From positions 9,474,571-9,538,570 of the forward strand of contig NC_045151.1 of assembly GCF_008831285.2 (NCBI RefSeq): a stretch of DNA of 64,000 nt, written 5' to 3'. Origin of the DNA: Nymphaea colorata. Lineage: Eukaryota; Streptophyta; Magnoliopsida; Nymphaeales; Nymphaeaceae. The notes beneath the pieces are model-generated. The model was not told where the DNA came from. It saw only the letters and a list, made by a program, of their open reading frames with translations, and made no database searches. Positions within the stretch are counted from its first letter, which is position 1, and each line of letters begins with the position of its first letter. The position numbers were made by a program, and so were the translations under genes. Positions 10,628 to 22,810 of this stretch are shown here, piece after piece.

Positions 10628-12286
10628 TGAACCCTTTGCTTGGCATGACGAGAATTATCAGAAGATGAATATAGAGAATGGACTGTGTTGTTTAAAGAGG
10701 CTAATGCTTCTCTAGTTGACAGGGAGGTGAGATGTTTAGTTTTGAGATCTTGTTTTTTCTCTACATTATGGTTTTTGTTCAAGTGATTCTTTCCAACTGA
10801 ACTCTGGCTTTGGTGAAATGTTTGAGTCATGTAAAGTTTGTCAGTGCATGCAAATCATTCCATTTAGTGGAAAAGTGCTGAAGTTTGCCAACGTTTGGAA
10901 CACAGTCTTGAGGTTCTTGGAGTTGCTGCAACAGAAGACCATGTGCAGGTGATTCTCTTTTTCCTTCTCTGGGTGGTATTGTTTCATGCGAGAGTGTTCA
11001 TTTTGGTTTGACTTAAGTAGAATGTCTTCGTTTTCTTTTAGATGCCATTGCAGGAAAGTGTTCCTGAAACAATCGATCTGCTTCGGAAGGCTGGAATCAA
11101 CTTTTGGATGCTTACTGGTGATAAACAAAATACAACCATTCAAATTGTGCTCTCTTGCAACCTAATTTCTCCTGGTTAGTCATGCTTCATTCTTCTTTTC
11201 TCACGAGCCCAGGTCACTTTTGTCTCATCAAGGCAGATTGTCACAAAGAGCTAAAACGTTTTCTCTTTTTGGCATTTGATAACTTTCGTAAAGAAAATTA
11301 ATAATATTTTCCTATATAAGATCATAAACTTTCTTCTGTGTGCAAGCTGTATGTGGATGTGATCAAAATGTGGTCTTAGTTCTCTTTTCTTCCTTCATGC
11401 AAGATCTTCAGTATGTGGATGAAGGGAAGACGCCCTTGATCTTGTTTTGTGCTGCTATTGGTGGAGATCTTGTTTTGTGCTGCTATTGGTGGAGATCTTG
11501 TTTTGTGCTGCTGTTGGTGGAGACTCAAGCCTGCACAGATGGTGTAGGCATATGTGAGAAAGCTAATAGGAAGACTGCTAGCATCCAGATCTAATAGTAT
11601 GGTTCCTTTTGATAAACTTGCTGATGTTGTTTCTGTTGGACATGATCCTGCTTATTTCTTGCGCTTTCCATCACAAACTACTTAGTCATGCATAAGCTAT
11701 CAAATGGTAGTAGAACTTATGTCAGTTAGATTGTGCACCAAAAGGACAGCTTCTGTTAATGAATGAGAGGACAGAAGATGAAGTTGCAAGGAGCTTGGAA
11801 TGGGTGTTGCTTACAATGCGAATAAGCACCTCAGAGCCTAAGGTGCAAACTTTTTCATTTTATATATCAAGTGATTGCATAAATTGTATAATACAAAATT
11901 TATGAATGTGAGGAGCCATTTCAAGAAATGTATTTTGATGTTGTCAAATTCACCAAGTTTTTTTTTTCTCCCTCTCTGGGTATCAATACTTTATCTGTAA
12001 CTCATAGATATCTGAATACTTTGAAGTATCCTTTTGCTGCTAATGTATTGTCACTAGGCACACAGTAGAAAATGGTATAATTTTGTCCAGTTCAAAGTGC
12101 CAGTGGATGCTTTGAGTTCTCTAAAAATAGTTAGAATTGGTGTTTTCTGCATCCAGGATGTTGCTTTTGTTATTGATGGTTGGGCTCTGGAGATTACACA
12201 AGCATAGACGTGCATCGTTTGCTGAATTGGCTGCTTTATCAAGAACTGTTGTTTGTTGTCATGTTACTCCATCGCAAAAAGCTCAG
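10628..12286 (+). pseudogene. P4-ATPase (ALA2-like phospholipid flippase) fragment, left copy
   Basis: Intron-containing fragment of an aminophospholipid-transporting ATPase. Exon-like blocks with GT/AG borders lie at about 10628-10726 (RELSEDEYREWTV), 10868-10948 (AEVCQRLEHSLEVLG), 11042-11174 ([12 protein letters not shown] and the conserved MLTGDK), 11736-11842 (PKGQLLLMNERTEDE) and 12157-12286 (DVAFVIDGWALEI, then shifted, VTPSQKAQ). The order matches the N and P domains of plant ALA2. The phosphorylation DKTGT box, the membrane domains and the rest are absent. Lesions: two TGA stops before RELSED, where the right copy has CGA and TGG, and a frameshift after GWALEI at about 12192. It cannot make a flippase. 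Confidence 0.85.
11438..11521 (+). repeat. 28-bp tandem triplication
   Basis: Three consecutive copies of a 28-bp unit beginning GATCTTGTTTTGTGC, at 11438-11465, 11466-11493 and 11494-11521; the third has one substitution. The corresponding place in the right arm is not expanded. Confidence 0.9.
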
Positions 12287-12929
12287 GTAAACTGGTTTAC
12301 TTCCTCCTGCGTGCCTGCTTTCTCATAGTGCTCCCTTTGTTTCTGCATCTTCTGTTTCACACGGCAGCCCTCTTCTCTTTGTGTTTTTCTTATTGTTGGT
12401 ATACTTTACCGACTGCTGTTGGTGTATTTTACTGAATATCTTGTTACAACTTCGGGCATAGCCTTCTATGGTTGGATTACTTTGTTGAATAATGTATATT
12501 TTATGTTGTTTTCTCAAATGTGGGGCTTATCAGCTGTAAATTTGGTCTCAAGGGTTAGTCCTTTGTAAGAGCCAACATTCTGAGGTTGTCCAAAGATCAC
12601 CCCTAATCATTTAAGCTCCTGATTGGACGATAATTGGTTTAATTAATCAAGTTTTCTTGAATTAGATATAAGACCACTATTTGTAGTGGATGAAGGGTGC
12701 ACGTGACTAAAATTTACAGTGCCTAGGAAAGGAGATGGCACTGACACTTCTTCCATTGCTTTTGGGCATAATGAAAAGTATGACTCTTATTAAGAAAACG
12801 TGGCTGCGTGTAAAACTTATCATATTGTGCTTTAAAAGTTTACCATATGTAAAGTTTGAATTTTACCACATGCGTCTACGCTTTTCCTTGTTATTGTTGT
12901 TTATGTGCTATATCAATCTTCCTCTTCTA

Positions 12930-13110
12930 GAAAATGTGGGAAAATGTTTCCTTATTATCAAACTAAGAATTAATTTTCTGAAAATGTGGAAATATATTTC
13001 TTTATCATCAAACACAGAAATATATTTATAGAAATAAATATATTTCTCAGTCATCACACACACATCAAAATGGGAATCAAAAATATTTTTCCCATTCCTT
13101 GTTTCATGTT
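12930..13110 (-). mobile_element. Fragment related to the Harbinger-like element
   Basis: On the minus strand this segment shares TTTTGATGTGTGTGTGATGACT and the surrounding AGAAATATATTT-type motifs with the left subterminal zone of the element at 2210-3591. No terminal repeat or target duplication is visible, so it looks like a truncated relative. The right inverted arm lacks it. Confidence 0.6.
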
Positions 13111-13141
13111 ATCTGTCTAATTCAGGTTTACTGCTTACAAA

Positions 13142-13680
13142 ACCCGATAATGTGGCAATTCATGAGAACATGGAAGGAGAGTACGGTAGTCTGGAGAATG
13201 AGTGAGCAATGCTAATCTCTTGTTTTTCTCTTGCCCTCTTTTTCAAGCTTTTCAGTTAATTTTTTCCTCTGTAATCAGGTTGTTAGAGGAGTTGTTGACA
13301 GTCTCAAAATCATTACGAGACAAGCTAGTCTGACATTTGGAGAATATGCTTTCCACTATGATAAAACCCATGGAAGAAAGAAAGTTTCTCTCATACACAA
13401 AGCCAACATTAGGAGGAAGACTGATGGACTTTTTCTTAAGGTACATTTATATTTGCTTTCCATTTCCGAGATGATGATTTCTCTCTTCTTTGATCTCACT
13501 TAGCTTTCCATTGTCATTGGTTGCAGTGCTGCCGAGAGGGTAGAAGAAAAGTATCCAGAGATCTATTATGAGGAAGTCATCATTGATAATTGTTGTATGA
13601 TTATCACAATGATCCAGGGTGTTGCTATGTTGGTATAATTTGGAAGGGTTCTGCCTAACCCTGATCTTGCTACCCATTGA
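13142..13680 (+). pseudogene. NAD-isocitrate dehydrogenase catalytic subunit fragment, left copy
   Basis: Three exon-like blocks with splice borders: 13142-13199 (DNVAIHENMEGEYGSLE), 13279-13440 (VVRGVVDSLKIITRQ, YAFHYDKTHGRKKVS, HKANI, DGLFLK) and about 13527-13640 (VEEKYPEIYYEE, VIIDNCCM). They match consecutive exons of plant mitochondrial IDH catalytic subunits (IDH5 type), which oxidise isocitrate to 2-oxoglutarate. The isocitrate-binding R of the usual IRENTEGEYSGLEH is changed to H, and the sequence after DNCCM loses its frame. The N-terminal half and C-terminus are missing. It follows the ALA2 fragment in the same orientation. Confidence 0.85.
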
Positions 13681-14410
13681 AAAGGAGAAGAGAGCCTGAT
13701 TATTTGGAGAGGTAAATTTCTTATGTTCTTTTAGTATTTAATTGTTTGCTTGGATTTGAGTTATTGTCAAGGTCTTACTAGTATTACCATGCACTTTCTG
13801 TGCATAGATTTTTTTGGACAGTTGCCCAATTTCATTGATTTGGTTGTACTTCAAACTTTAGCCAGCAATTCACAGTATTATACAATGTTGTCCAGTGCGC
13901 CAAGGTGAAGCGATGCGCTAAGCTTGTGAAGCAAGGCATAGCTATGCGACGGATAGTGAAGCATAAGTTTTTGGGCAAAATAGACTAGTATATAGTATCC
14001 ACAAAGATCATGTCAAAAATAAAAATAAAAACAGCAAAAAATCTTTTTTTTTTCTGGCCAAAATCTGTTTTGCCTTGGTTGTGCAGATAGAAAATTTTCT
14101 TAGCCGTTATTAACAATTTTTACTTCAAAGATGATGAATTATTCAATACCTTATAAGTATTTCAGATGAAAGAGAAAACATTACTTGCTTTAATTTAAAC
14201 AGTGTACTTATGAGAGCACCCATTTCTTATATAACGAATAACTAGAATTTCTCTTATTGAGAAATTGTAACGTCTGATCTGATTCTGGATTGCATGATGC
14301 AGCAATTTTTTTTACTGGCGTGCCTAACATGTTTACTTTGGTTGTACATGGTAAGTACCACGCTCATCCATTCTTCAAAAAACTGATGCTTACATGTTGA
14401 TAAATTAGCA

Positions 14411-14610
14411 CTAGGTAGTGCATTTGCTTGTGACACGCTTGTTGATTTCAGCTTGCTTGTCTTTATACAGGCCAGCGAGCGAGAGAGAAAGAGTAGCACA
14501 CGACAACTTTCTATGGGCATCGACATGAGGGAGGCAAGGCCCACACACTAGACGCAATAGTCTGCACCCTTTCCCATCAAGTCGGTCACCACCTGCAATA
14601 TCCACCAACC
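14411..14610 (-). pseudogene. Alcohol dehydrogenase-like fragment, left copy
   Basis: On the minus strand one frame reads LMGKGADYCV, a stop, then CVGLASLMS. This is the Rossmann-fold segment of plant zinc alcohol dehydrogenase-like proteins, where the family reads GADYCFECVGLASLM. The stop is TAG where the right copy has CAG. Only about 40 residues are recognisable. It is oriented opposite to the ALA2 and IDH fragments of the same arm. Confidence 0.65.
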
Positions 14611-14785
14611 AGCTTGGGTTCCATCATATTTGTAGCATTAATTCTGAGTGTTTTTAGTGATGCATTTTTAACTTTTAGGCTCCCACTGTTTGGAAGCTTG
14701 GAGATGGTCGAATTTGTTTAAAAGTTGGATTGAGATGAGTTTGACTTCTTCATTCTTCGTCCCTCCATTTTCCTTAGCGCTTCTG

Positions 14786-16060
14786 TGTATGACAAGTGCA
14801 TCATAGGGTTAAATATCCCAGAGATGGGAAGGGGGAAGGAAAAGATTGTTATAGGCAGAGTTGGGAAGGCGATGTCGGTGCATCATATGATCTTGATTCT
14901 GACCTTCCATGGCTAAGAGGGTGCTACATGCACCTCCTCAATCACCAATGGCCCCCCTTGTTTCCAGCATATGGCCCCTGCATTCAGTTTCAGTAGCTGT
15001 TGTGTCGAGATTGGTTTCTTGTGATAGAGAGATCAAAGAGATGCATGTAGTTCATACTTCATACCTTTGCAGTGAATGGTCTTTCCTTTGGTAGCCACTT
15101 TTTCTGATTGAAGACACTGAGAGCATTATGTTTGATGTTTGTTTTGGTCTGATTTGGTTCTTGGGCTACACGAGGACAAGATTCTTGAAGCATGCCTCTA
15201 TTGACATGGTTGATAGGATGTGTTATGGGGCAGGTTATTGGTTTTAGGTTTCATCAAAGTGAATGGCATGTGTTTTTCTAATGATCCACTCTTAGGCATG
15301 CCATTTCATATTGTCTTCTTTATGTTTGTTGTATGATGGGTTGTGATAACCTATTAGTAGATTTCTGATTACAACATAACCTTGTGTTGTAGCAGGTTGT
15401 CTTCCAATAGCATTGTGGCCCATTTCCTTTCCATATTTTGAAAGTGCTGCTTCCATGCTGTTTACTTATTCCTCTAGCACATGCTAATTTATTGCTTCTA
15501 TTAGAAACATATGCACATGAATAAGCATCTTATGCTTAAGTTGGTCATAAAGAACTGTTTTTTCTTCTAGTGTTATGTTAATTTCTTTTTTTCCCAAACT
15601 AATTACTTATGTACTCTCTAGTCTCTGCTTTCAAATGAAATCATTGTGGGTGTATCTTGCAAGCAGGACATGTTCAGCGATTCATGTAAATTTGGAAGTT
15701 CATTTCCTTCTTGTCTGCATTCTCCATTATGTTATTATATATTTCCCACATTAACTTACGACAGTCTTGTTCTTACTTGGTTTTTCTCTTCTCCAACTTG
15801 GCTGCCTATTAAGTACATGATGTGCATCCAGCGTTCTAGCCATATATTAGTGTTGTTTGTAATGTTGAATTAATCAGTGGTGATCACAATGCCTCTCTGA
15901 CATGATAATACTGTGATTTGTTAGTGAGCAAAGAACAAGTTGCCTTTGTTTGATTTAAGTGGTTTTTTCATTAATAGCTATTGCTACTATTATTGTTGTT
16001 ATCACATTTATTCAGCAATTTGACATGATTTTGAGCCGTTCCTAGAATTGTACTTTATTT
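14786..16060. other. No recognisable gene
   Basis: AT-rich sequence present only on the left side of the inverted duplication. A short open stretch at 14796-14996 encodes acidic residues (WEGDVGASYDLDSDLPW), but I cannot assign it. Confidence 0.4.
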
Positions 16061-16169
16061 CATGGTATTGAAATCCATGGATCCAAATCAACCCACTTTG
16101 AATCAATATAGATCCAATTCAGTAAGGGCACATGTCCTTTTTATTTTTAATTATTTTCAATATTCTGAA

Positions 16170-17000
16170 TTATTTTCAAAAAATGCAGTCGATGTTGCCC
16201 ATGCTAGCCAGGGCAAGCGACTGCATACCAACCGAGGAGGGCATTCCGCCACCAGTGGACCCAAGGAATGCCCTCAACCAGTCATTACAGCACTTGACTC
16301 CTAAGGAAAGGCGAGTACGTTTCAAGCACGGCCAGTGCTTCACGTGCGGAGCCAAATGGGGGCGGCTACATGAGTGTAAGCAGTCGACGACCTGCTAAAA
16401 GAAGCCGAACCAGTGGCTCTTCCGTTGCACAACCAGCCCTATTAAAGGCGAACTCTAGGCAGACCACACACTCCATCTCCGTTTTGTGCATGATTGTGAG
16501 GACAACACCAGCCAAGGAGAATCCAACAATTGTGGTGAATGTAAAAGGATATGTCGGCATTGCTGGAGCAGTTTGGCTCGTTGAGGGAGGGCGGGTCTGC
16601 TCAAGCCATCTTGAGTCAATAGGTGGCTCGAATGGGGGTCAACACAGGAGCGCCCTTCTGCGTTGCCTACAGACATTGGGAAAATTGGGTGCATGGTCGA
16701 CAGCTCCATGCAAGCCTGTTTATTTTCATTGGATGGGGACCAGGCGTTGAACTTGACACTTGACCGCCCTCGGCTAAAGTGACTCAGCAAAGATTCCTTC
16801 GACTTCCTTGAAAGAATCAGTAGGATCCTTGAGGAGGAGGGTGAAAGGGTGACCGTGAACCAACGCCCCATCATGAACGCCTTGAGTTTTGAGAAAACCA
16901 CCTCAGACCAAGGTAAGGGGGCAACCGGCGTGAGGCGAACAGATGGGCCAAGATTGCTGAGCTAGCCAAAGAGGATGACTAGCCCACAACTTAACTAACC
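16170..17000 (+). pseudogene. Decayed gypsy gag-protease remnant, left copy
   Basis: One frame reads LTPKERRVRFKHGQCFTCG (about 16290-16350) and continues to HECK, resembling the zinc knuckle that ends Gag in many plant gypsy elements. Downstream, 16540-16640 is similar in reverse complement to 25070-25180, which encodes the protease-like GTIGVVVLINGEAAHS on the minus strand. In the left copy the active-site motif is no longer readable. GC content is higher than in the flanks. Confidence 0.5.
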
Positions 17001-17990
17001 ACATCAATTCCGATCAAGTAAGCAGAAGAGAAACAATTTAGATTTCAACATATCCAGCCACCAAATTCTACTGGATCCACTCGAGTGCATCATGGGCTAC
17101 GAAGGTGCTCAGGGTGGGATCAACCTCCTACACACACAGACCCTGTAACAGTGCCCTCCCTCAGAAGCGTGGAGCAGCAGCCTAAGGGGGGTGGCTGGTA
17201 CATTCCTAGCCACAATCTAGGGTGGCCGCACCTTTGGCAAAATTGCGAAAAAAAGATTTGCATGGTGTCACCCGATCCATAGGATGCTGTAAAGAAAATC
17301 ACACAGCCAAACACTTTCCCTCCATGTGGCGATCTGCCACTAGAAGGCATCACGGTAAAGGGCGTGCTACAATAGGTTCAATTCCGATGGGCCAAACCCA
17401 GACTGATATACTCTTCTCCACAGCAGCGTAGAGAAGATCAACGCCTCCATTCCAAAGGGCTAGAACAGGCATGTGAGTAGCAAAGGGGACATCGAGGGCC
17501 TAACGCCTGGGACCAGCAAGGACAGCTGTGACAGCGGGAACTACTTGAGCTGTGACAAAAATTTGGTTGAGCTGGATTCCCTGCCCTCCACCCAAGCAGC
17601 AAAGTATTCCTTCGGTTTCTCAGACCAGCATGCTGAGGAAAATGGCTGCACCATCCTTGGCCATCATACCACATTGCTCAATCCCGCCCAAGACAATCGA
17701 CTGAAGATGGCCAGCATGGAGCACGAGCAGGAAAAAGACGGAGGCATGCCAATGTTCAGTCCTCCTCCTGCAAAAATACTATCAAAAGAGGACATAGCCG
17801 GAGGGAGTAGGTTCCGTGAAGCACGAAATGAAGCTGCCTCAAACAGAATCCAACAAAATTCATTTTTGGCAGCATCCGAAGGAACAACGTAGCCGCAGCA
17901 AGGGCAAGATTGCAGGAAACCAAAACACTATGGCTGCGAAACAACTTCGTCTTCTTGGGTGTAAGGCAACACCACTTGAGGAAGCGCTCG
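17000..17990. other. GC-rich decayed retroelement sequence
   Basis: Open frames here (for example 17473-17892) have no recognisable domain. About 80 bp at 17160-17245 match 25395-25475 in inverted orientation (GCAGCAGCCTA followed by GGGGTGG), marking it as part of the repeat family that fills both inner arms. Confidence 0.4.
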
Positions 17991-18700
17991 CCGTCATGGT
18001 GACAGGCGAGACTCCAAGGAGCTTGACGGTAGGCTCCATTTTAAGAGGAGTGCATCTGATGCGACCTTACCCTTGGCCGGCCAAGAGGGCAGGGCAGCGA
18101 CAATAATGCCGATGCACAGAGGCATGGCTGTGAGGCTCATCACTACCGGCCAGGCAAGGGCAGCCTCTTGCTTCATTTCCAAAGGGCCTCTCAGTTGCTA
18201 GGGAGGTTAACATTGGGCCGACATTAGGCCGGGCATCAGTTTGATGCAAGCATCCAACCATAGGTGAGCTATAGGCCTTGGGCGTTCAGCAACTTCCGCC
18301 AGGACAGCCGAAGTTGGCCCAGCACTCGGCCAGGTGCATCCAAGAAGAACTCAGCCTTGTTCAGTTGAGTGAAACTCGTTCAACACCAGTTCTGGCTGGG
18401 ACACCTTCCTCTTGTGATGCGGGACACAACCAAACCATGTTGACACAACCAGAATCTCTCCATGCAGGACACATCCTTGTGCATGGTGGGGCACGACAGT
18501 GGGACGCTAGGTGACACAAGCTTCCTAGACACGGGTCTGAAACATGTACCACGGGCCAGGTTTTGGTAGTCTATAAATCGAAAGCCCGGACCAACACTTC
18601 TTTTCTGGGTTAGATAGTTGTAATGGGTCAAACTTAATCTTGAACTGGACTTATAATCTATATCATCCAGTTTTTGGTAAGACCTGGGACGAGACGACCA
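17990..18700 (+). repeat. LTR-like block, left, inverted relative to 23690-24110
   Basis: 18000-18670 read backwards and complemented matches 23690-24110 over several stretches, including CTTGGAGT..CCTGTCACCATGACGG, TCCTCTTAAAATGGAG and GACTACC..CCCGGCCC. A TATA-like CTATAAATCG at about 18572 would point transcription rightwards. Function as an LTR is inferred from position after gag-pro remnants. No terminal TG/CA pair was established. Confidence 0.4.
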
Positions 18701-21700
18701 AATAAGCTACATTAATGTTCTATCGAATTGGTTCGACTAGAAGGGCGCTCGCATGAAGGCATCAACCTCCTATTGCCCGACGATTCAACTTCTGGTGGAC
18801 TGCATGAGTTTTCAGGCAATCAGACAGCAGCTGTGATGATTTTCGTCAAAGAAGGTACTCCTCGGCACCAACGGTTGACCATCGCTGATTGGGCGAATTG
18901 TTCAGCTGCAGTAGCAACACACAACGGCTGAAAAACGGCGACTACAAGGTGTCGGGCGAGCTGCGACGGTCAACAACAACCGGCGATCACGGAATGATGG
19001 CGGGGTTCTCCGACGAATGGCAATGAAGACCGACAAGCTGCTGCTCTACCCTGTCCAACAGCATCACCCAACCATCGCTGAACCGGTAGAGCTCTAACAC
19101 AGCAGAACCTACAGTCGTCTCTTCTTAGGAGACAAGTGCCGTAATGACTGGTTGAGAGCATTCCTTGGGTCCACTGTTGGCGGAATAACCTCCTCCTCGG
19201 TTGGTATGCAGTCGCTGGCCGTGGTTAGCGTGGGCAACATCAACTACTTTTTCTGCTTGAAAAGACCAACCTAGGTTTTCTTTCCCCGTTCCAATTTGAA
19301 AACCTGGGCAGTGTCCTGCTGGGCGTGAGTCCAGTTCTCCTCCTTTGTCTTGGCAGCTTCATGCTTTGAGCATGTCAGAGAGTCCACTGCATCACCACCC
19401 ACAAATTCTGCCCAAGGTTCAGTTCTCTCCAATGCTGGCTGCGTGGGAATTTCAGCCTCCTGATCTGGGTACTCTCCTTCTGGGCATTGCGCGGGCTTGA
19501 CCCCCTGCTGCCCGTTGGCCACCGTGGTCCGATTCAACAAGGCCCATAGTTGCTCCTCAAGGTGACTCATAGTGATATTACACAACTTTGCCCATGCTAT
19601 ATATCTAGTTATCGAGGTCAAACTGGAGCTGTCCTCCTCGGCGTGTGGCCAGAGTTTCCCCTTGGTCTCTTCCTCCATCGGTAGAGCACATGCAGGGGTG
19701 GTCCCTGTTTGTGGCCGATCAGCCAAGAAAGGTGCATAGACAAGGGGTTGTCTAGATTGCCAAACCTCAACCTCACCCTGCTGTTCCCTGTCATGGCTTT
19801 CCATCGTGCCCCTCCCCCATGCATTCTGGCCGTAGAAGGTGGAATCTGCGGTGTTGGTGTAGCTTCATGTTGCCAACCAATATTTGACTAGGCCAGACCT
19901 TCATTGCCTAAAGACCCCCGATGGTCAGTCGCTGCACCACGTTGGTCGTGGCGAATGGTTTGGTCCTGGTTGGTCCGCCTCTCCCTGCTTGATTACCAGC
20001 GAGACCAGAATTCCTCCTTGTCGCTAGTCGTCCGGTGCCGAAGTCCTACTGGTGTCTGTGATGCGTCCCGCTCCTTCGTGCGCTAGTAGTCGCAGCTGAC
20101 CTCTAACTTCACGTCCTGGGCCGAGCACTGCCAATCCTCAGTAGGACAGTGCATGCCCTCATGCCGGGTAGAGCTCCTATGCCCGTCGTAGGAAACACAG
20201 GCCGAGTGGCAATGGCCGACTTCAGCCTGCTGGCCCACTCCTGGTGCATATTGGGGCACGTCTTATCCCCCTTGCCGGGTCATATGCTGCGCTCCAGCGT
20301 TCTTTGCCGTAGTCTGTAGAGTTAGTGCGGCTACGGCCTTTGTTCAGCCAGGGTTCTCCTCTGTTGTAGGTTGACCCAGACCTATGGTTTGCATGAGGAT
20401 TGGCAGAGCCTTTCTCATGGGGACAATAACAGATGTTTCTATAGCCGGTACTCTCACTCTGTCTATAGCATCCTCTGTTGATTTCAGGTTCGTCTGAGGT
20501 CAGAAAGTTTTCTAGTTCATACTCACGAGCGAACGTCTAAGGGCAACTATGGCCTTCCCCGGGTTGGCTGTAGTCATTGTAGGACTCAGCCGCAGGGTGA
20601 TCCCGTTTGGTACTCAATTCTTTGTCAGCACTATGTCTGCCTTCAACGAGAGTGACAGACTCATCTCGCCAACCGCAGAAGTCGTACACCGAATGGCGCA
20701 GCTTTTCTTCAATCTGCTGAAACCGGCCTATCGACCGCCCCTCCCCCTTACTCCGGGTAGGGTCTCCATACGAGCTTGTGGTAGTCGGAAGGTTTTGTCT
20801 TGGGTTCACCTCCATGGTTTGCTGAAGGCAGCTTCTCTCTTCTTGCGGTTGGTATTCGAAAGAGCTGCACTCCTGCAGTTGCTCGTGCTCCCAAGGGTGA
20901 TCATCCCAGCTTGGATTGACCGCCCTTTTCCATTGGATCAGCAGCGCCCTATTTTCATCCAGCTCCTTTCTGTAATTGCTCGTCATTTTTTTTTTGCTAC
21001 GGCCAATGCACCGGTTTACTCTGTAACCCCAGACAATACTCAGATCACTTCCCCGGTCTTTATCTGAACAAATGGGCACTGAACTGTTGTAGCCGGATGT
21101 ATTCCAACCACTATTGTGACCCACATGGCCAAGGTGTTGCCGAGGCTTGCCGAGCAGATGCTACCTCCCTGGATCACCTTCGAAAGACGGCTACCAGAAT
21201 CCTATTACCATTCTTACAAGGGAGGTTAATTCCTTGATACAGAGCAATGCCCGACTAGACAAGACCCTAGCCTTACAATGTCACCCGACTGGTTATAGAT
21301 TTCTCCCTCGCCCAACCTCACACGACAATAATAGTTCATTACAAGATAGGATGAGATTTACAGCAGGAAAAGGAGCGGATTGGCTTACGGGGCTCGGATC
21401 GTCCAGTGGGGTTGATCTGCCGATGTAGATGACCGTGCACACTCGGGAGCCCCTCATCTTCCTGTTGCGACTGTTACAACCGTAGAACAGAGTCGACTTC
21501 CAAGAGCTGGATCTTCCTCCACAAAACTCGGATATGGTCGCGCCTCGCCTTGTTGGAATGGTGGAGGCATCAAGTATGACGATGAACCAATGAGAGAGTG
21601 AAGCCGAGGGTGGGAAGAGCGGCAACGGTCGCAAAATAGTGACTGTTCCGTAGCTGTCGCAAGTTCTGCATTAGGGGTCTGTCGAAGGACAGGGACAACT
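18700..21700. other. Spacer of the inverted duplication, unassigned
   Basis: GC-rich sequence with many short overlapping open frames in both strands, typical of random open frames at this base composition. A 195-codon minus frame at 20537-21124 is rich in charged residues and Gln, Glu and Ser and could be a Gag relic, but no motif supports that. Confidence 0.35.
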
Positions 21701-21739
21701 TGGCCACTCTACAAATTCGTGCTTGCGGCTCTGATTGGC

Positions 21740-22810
21740 TTGTTCTATGGCTCGCTGGAATTGCGCGGATGTCAGTGAAATGAAGAGTCCACTCTTGTGA
21801 TTACCCAATGTCGGGATCCGAAGATATGGCCCGTTGAGCAGGACTGTATTCTGCTGTTGTAGGAACAACAGTCTTAGAAACAGGCGGCAGGAAAACCTGT
21901 TGTTCTGACCGACTCCACCACTTCTCCAGTCGAGCTCTGGTGCGATGGAAGCGCAACTCCCAAACGATGCCACACGTCTGATTTTAAGGTGAGAGGACGT
22001 TGGTGAAGCCAACGCTGAATTTTTGAAATTAACAGTTGGAAGTCTGGTCGCCCTGCCTATCTCGAGGAGCTTCAACGTTCTGCTGAAAGACAGGGTTAGC
22101 TTCACCTCTATAGATTTTGGATTTCTGATCGGATTTCCTCGTGCTATGGTTTGTTGGAACCGTGAGGAAGTAAGGAAGATGATGAGCCCACTCTTTCGGA
22201 TTTTTGGCGCCGGAATCCGAAGTTATGGCCCTCTAAACAGAGATACGTTTTGCCGCAACAGGGCCTGCAGTCTTAAAAGCAAGGGACCAAGGGACCAGAA
22301 AAGCTTCGATTTCGACCGGCTCCGACATTAGCTTCGGTCGAGCACTAGTTCATTGCAAGCAGGACTCCCAGGCAATGTTGCATGTCCTATTTCTCGACGA
22401 AAGGGGGGTTGTGGAATCAACACCAATTTTTCAAAGTTGGAAGTAGTAACTATCGCGTTGTTCCATGCGCAGGACTGAGCTACAGCAAAGGCTGCCAATA
22501 GGCAAGCATAAATCACCTGATTCTAGCAACTCTGATGCTGGATCCGGTCGAGCAGTGGTGCATTGGAAAGAGGACTCCAAGACGATGCTTCCTATGCAAT
22601 CTCGAGGTGAGCGAATGATCGAGTAGATAATAACTCTGAATTTTTTAATGTGTGAGACGGTGGTCGGTCGATCTGCTCCTTACGCAGAAGAAGAAATCAC
22701 AACAGGGAGAGGCGGCCGAGAATCTAGAGATTCTGGCCGGCTCTGGTTGAGCTTAGGCTCGTTGGAACCGTAGCACGCTGAGGAATAGACCTGAGCACTG
22801 GGAGAACGAA
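21740..22810. repeat. Degenerate tandem repeats in the spacer
   Basis: A module with GGTCGAGC-CTGGTGCATTG..GGACTCC..GACGATG..CTCGAGGTGAG..CTGAATTTTT, and a second one with CCGAAG(A/T)TATGGCCC, recur at about 21810-22030, 22100-22440 and 22520-22660, with a trace near 22740-22800. Divergence is high. Similar diverged leader repeats occur in some plant retroelements. I cannot name the family. Confidence 0.5.

Larger units (their letters stand above)
10597..14785. repeat. Left arm of large inverted duplication
   Basis: The reverse complement of 26105-28915 matches this segment in blocks of high identity, including introns. The left arm is longer because it keeps about 1.3 kb (roughly 11775-13115) that is replaced by about 90 bp in the right arm. 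It also has three copies of a 28-bp unit (11438-11521) where the right arm has one or less. Homology begins near GGGTGGTCGGCTTTGG (about 10597) and ends near 14785. Further inverted similarity resumes at 16.5-18.7 kb against 23.7-25.5 kb. Confidence 0.85.

Noticed and set aside
17473-17892. 139-codon plus frame in the GC-rich inner arm
   Set aside because: No motif, no counterpart kept open in the other arm, and open frames of this size are frequent at this base composition.
19271-19804. 177-codon minus frame with acidic and Gln-rich composition
   Set aside because: Could be a Gag relic, but I found no zinc knuckle, capsid motif or homologous frame to support it; left as unassigned sequence.
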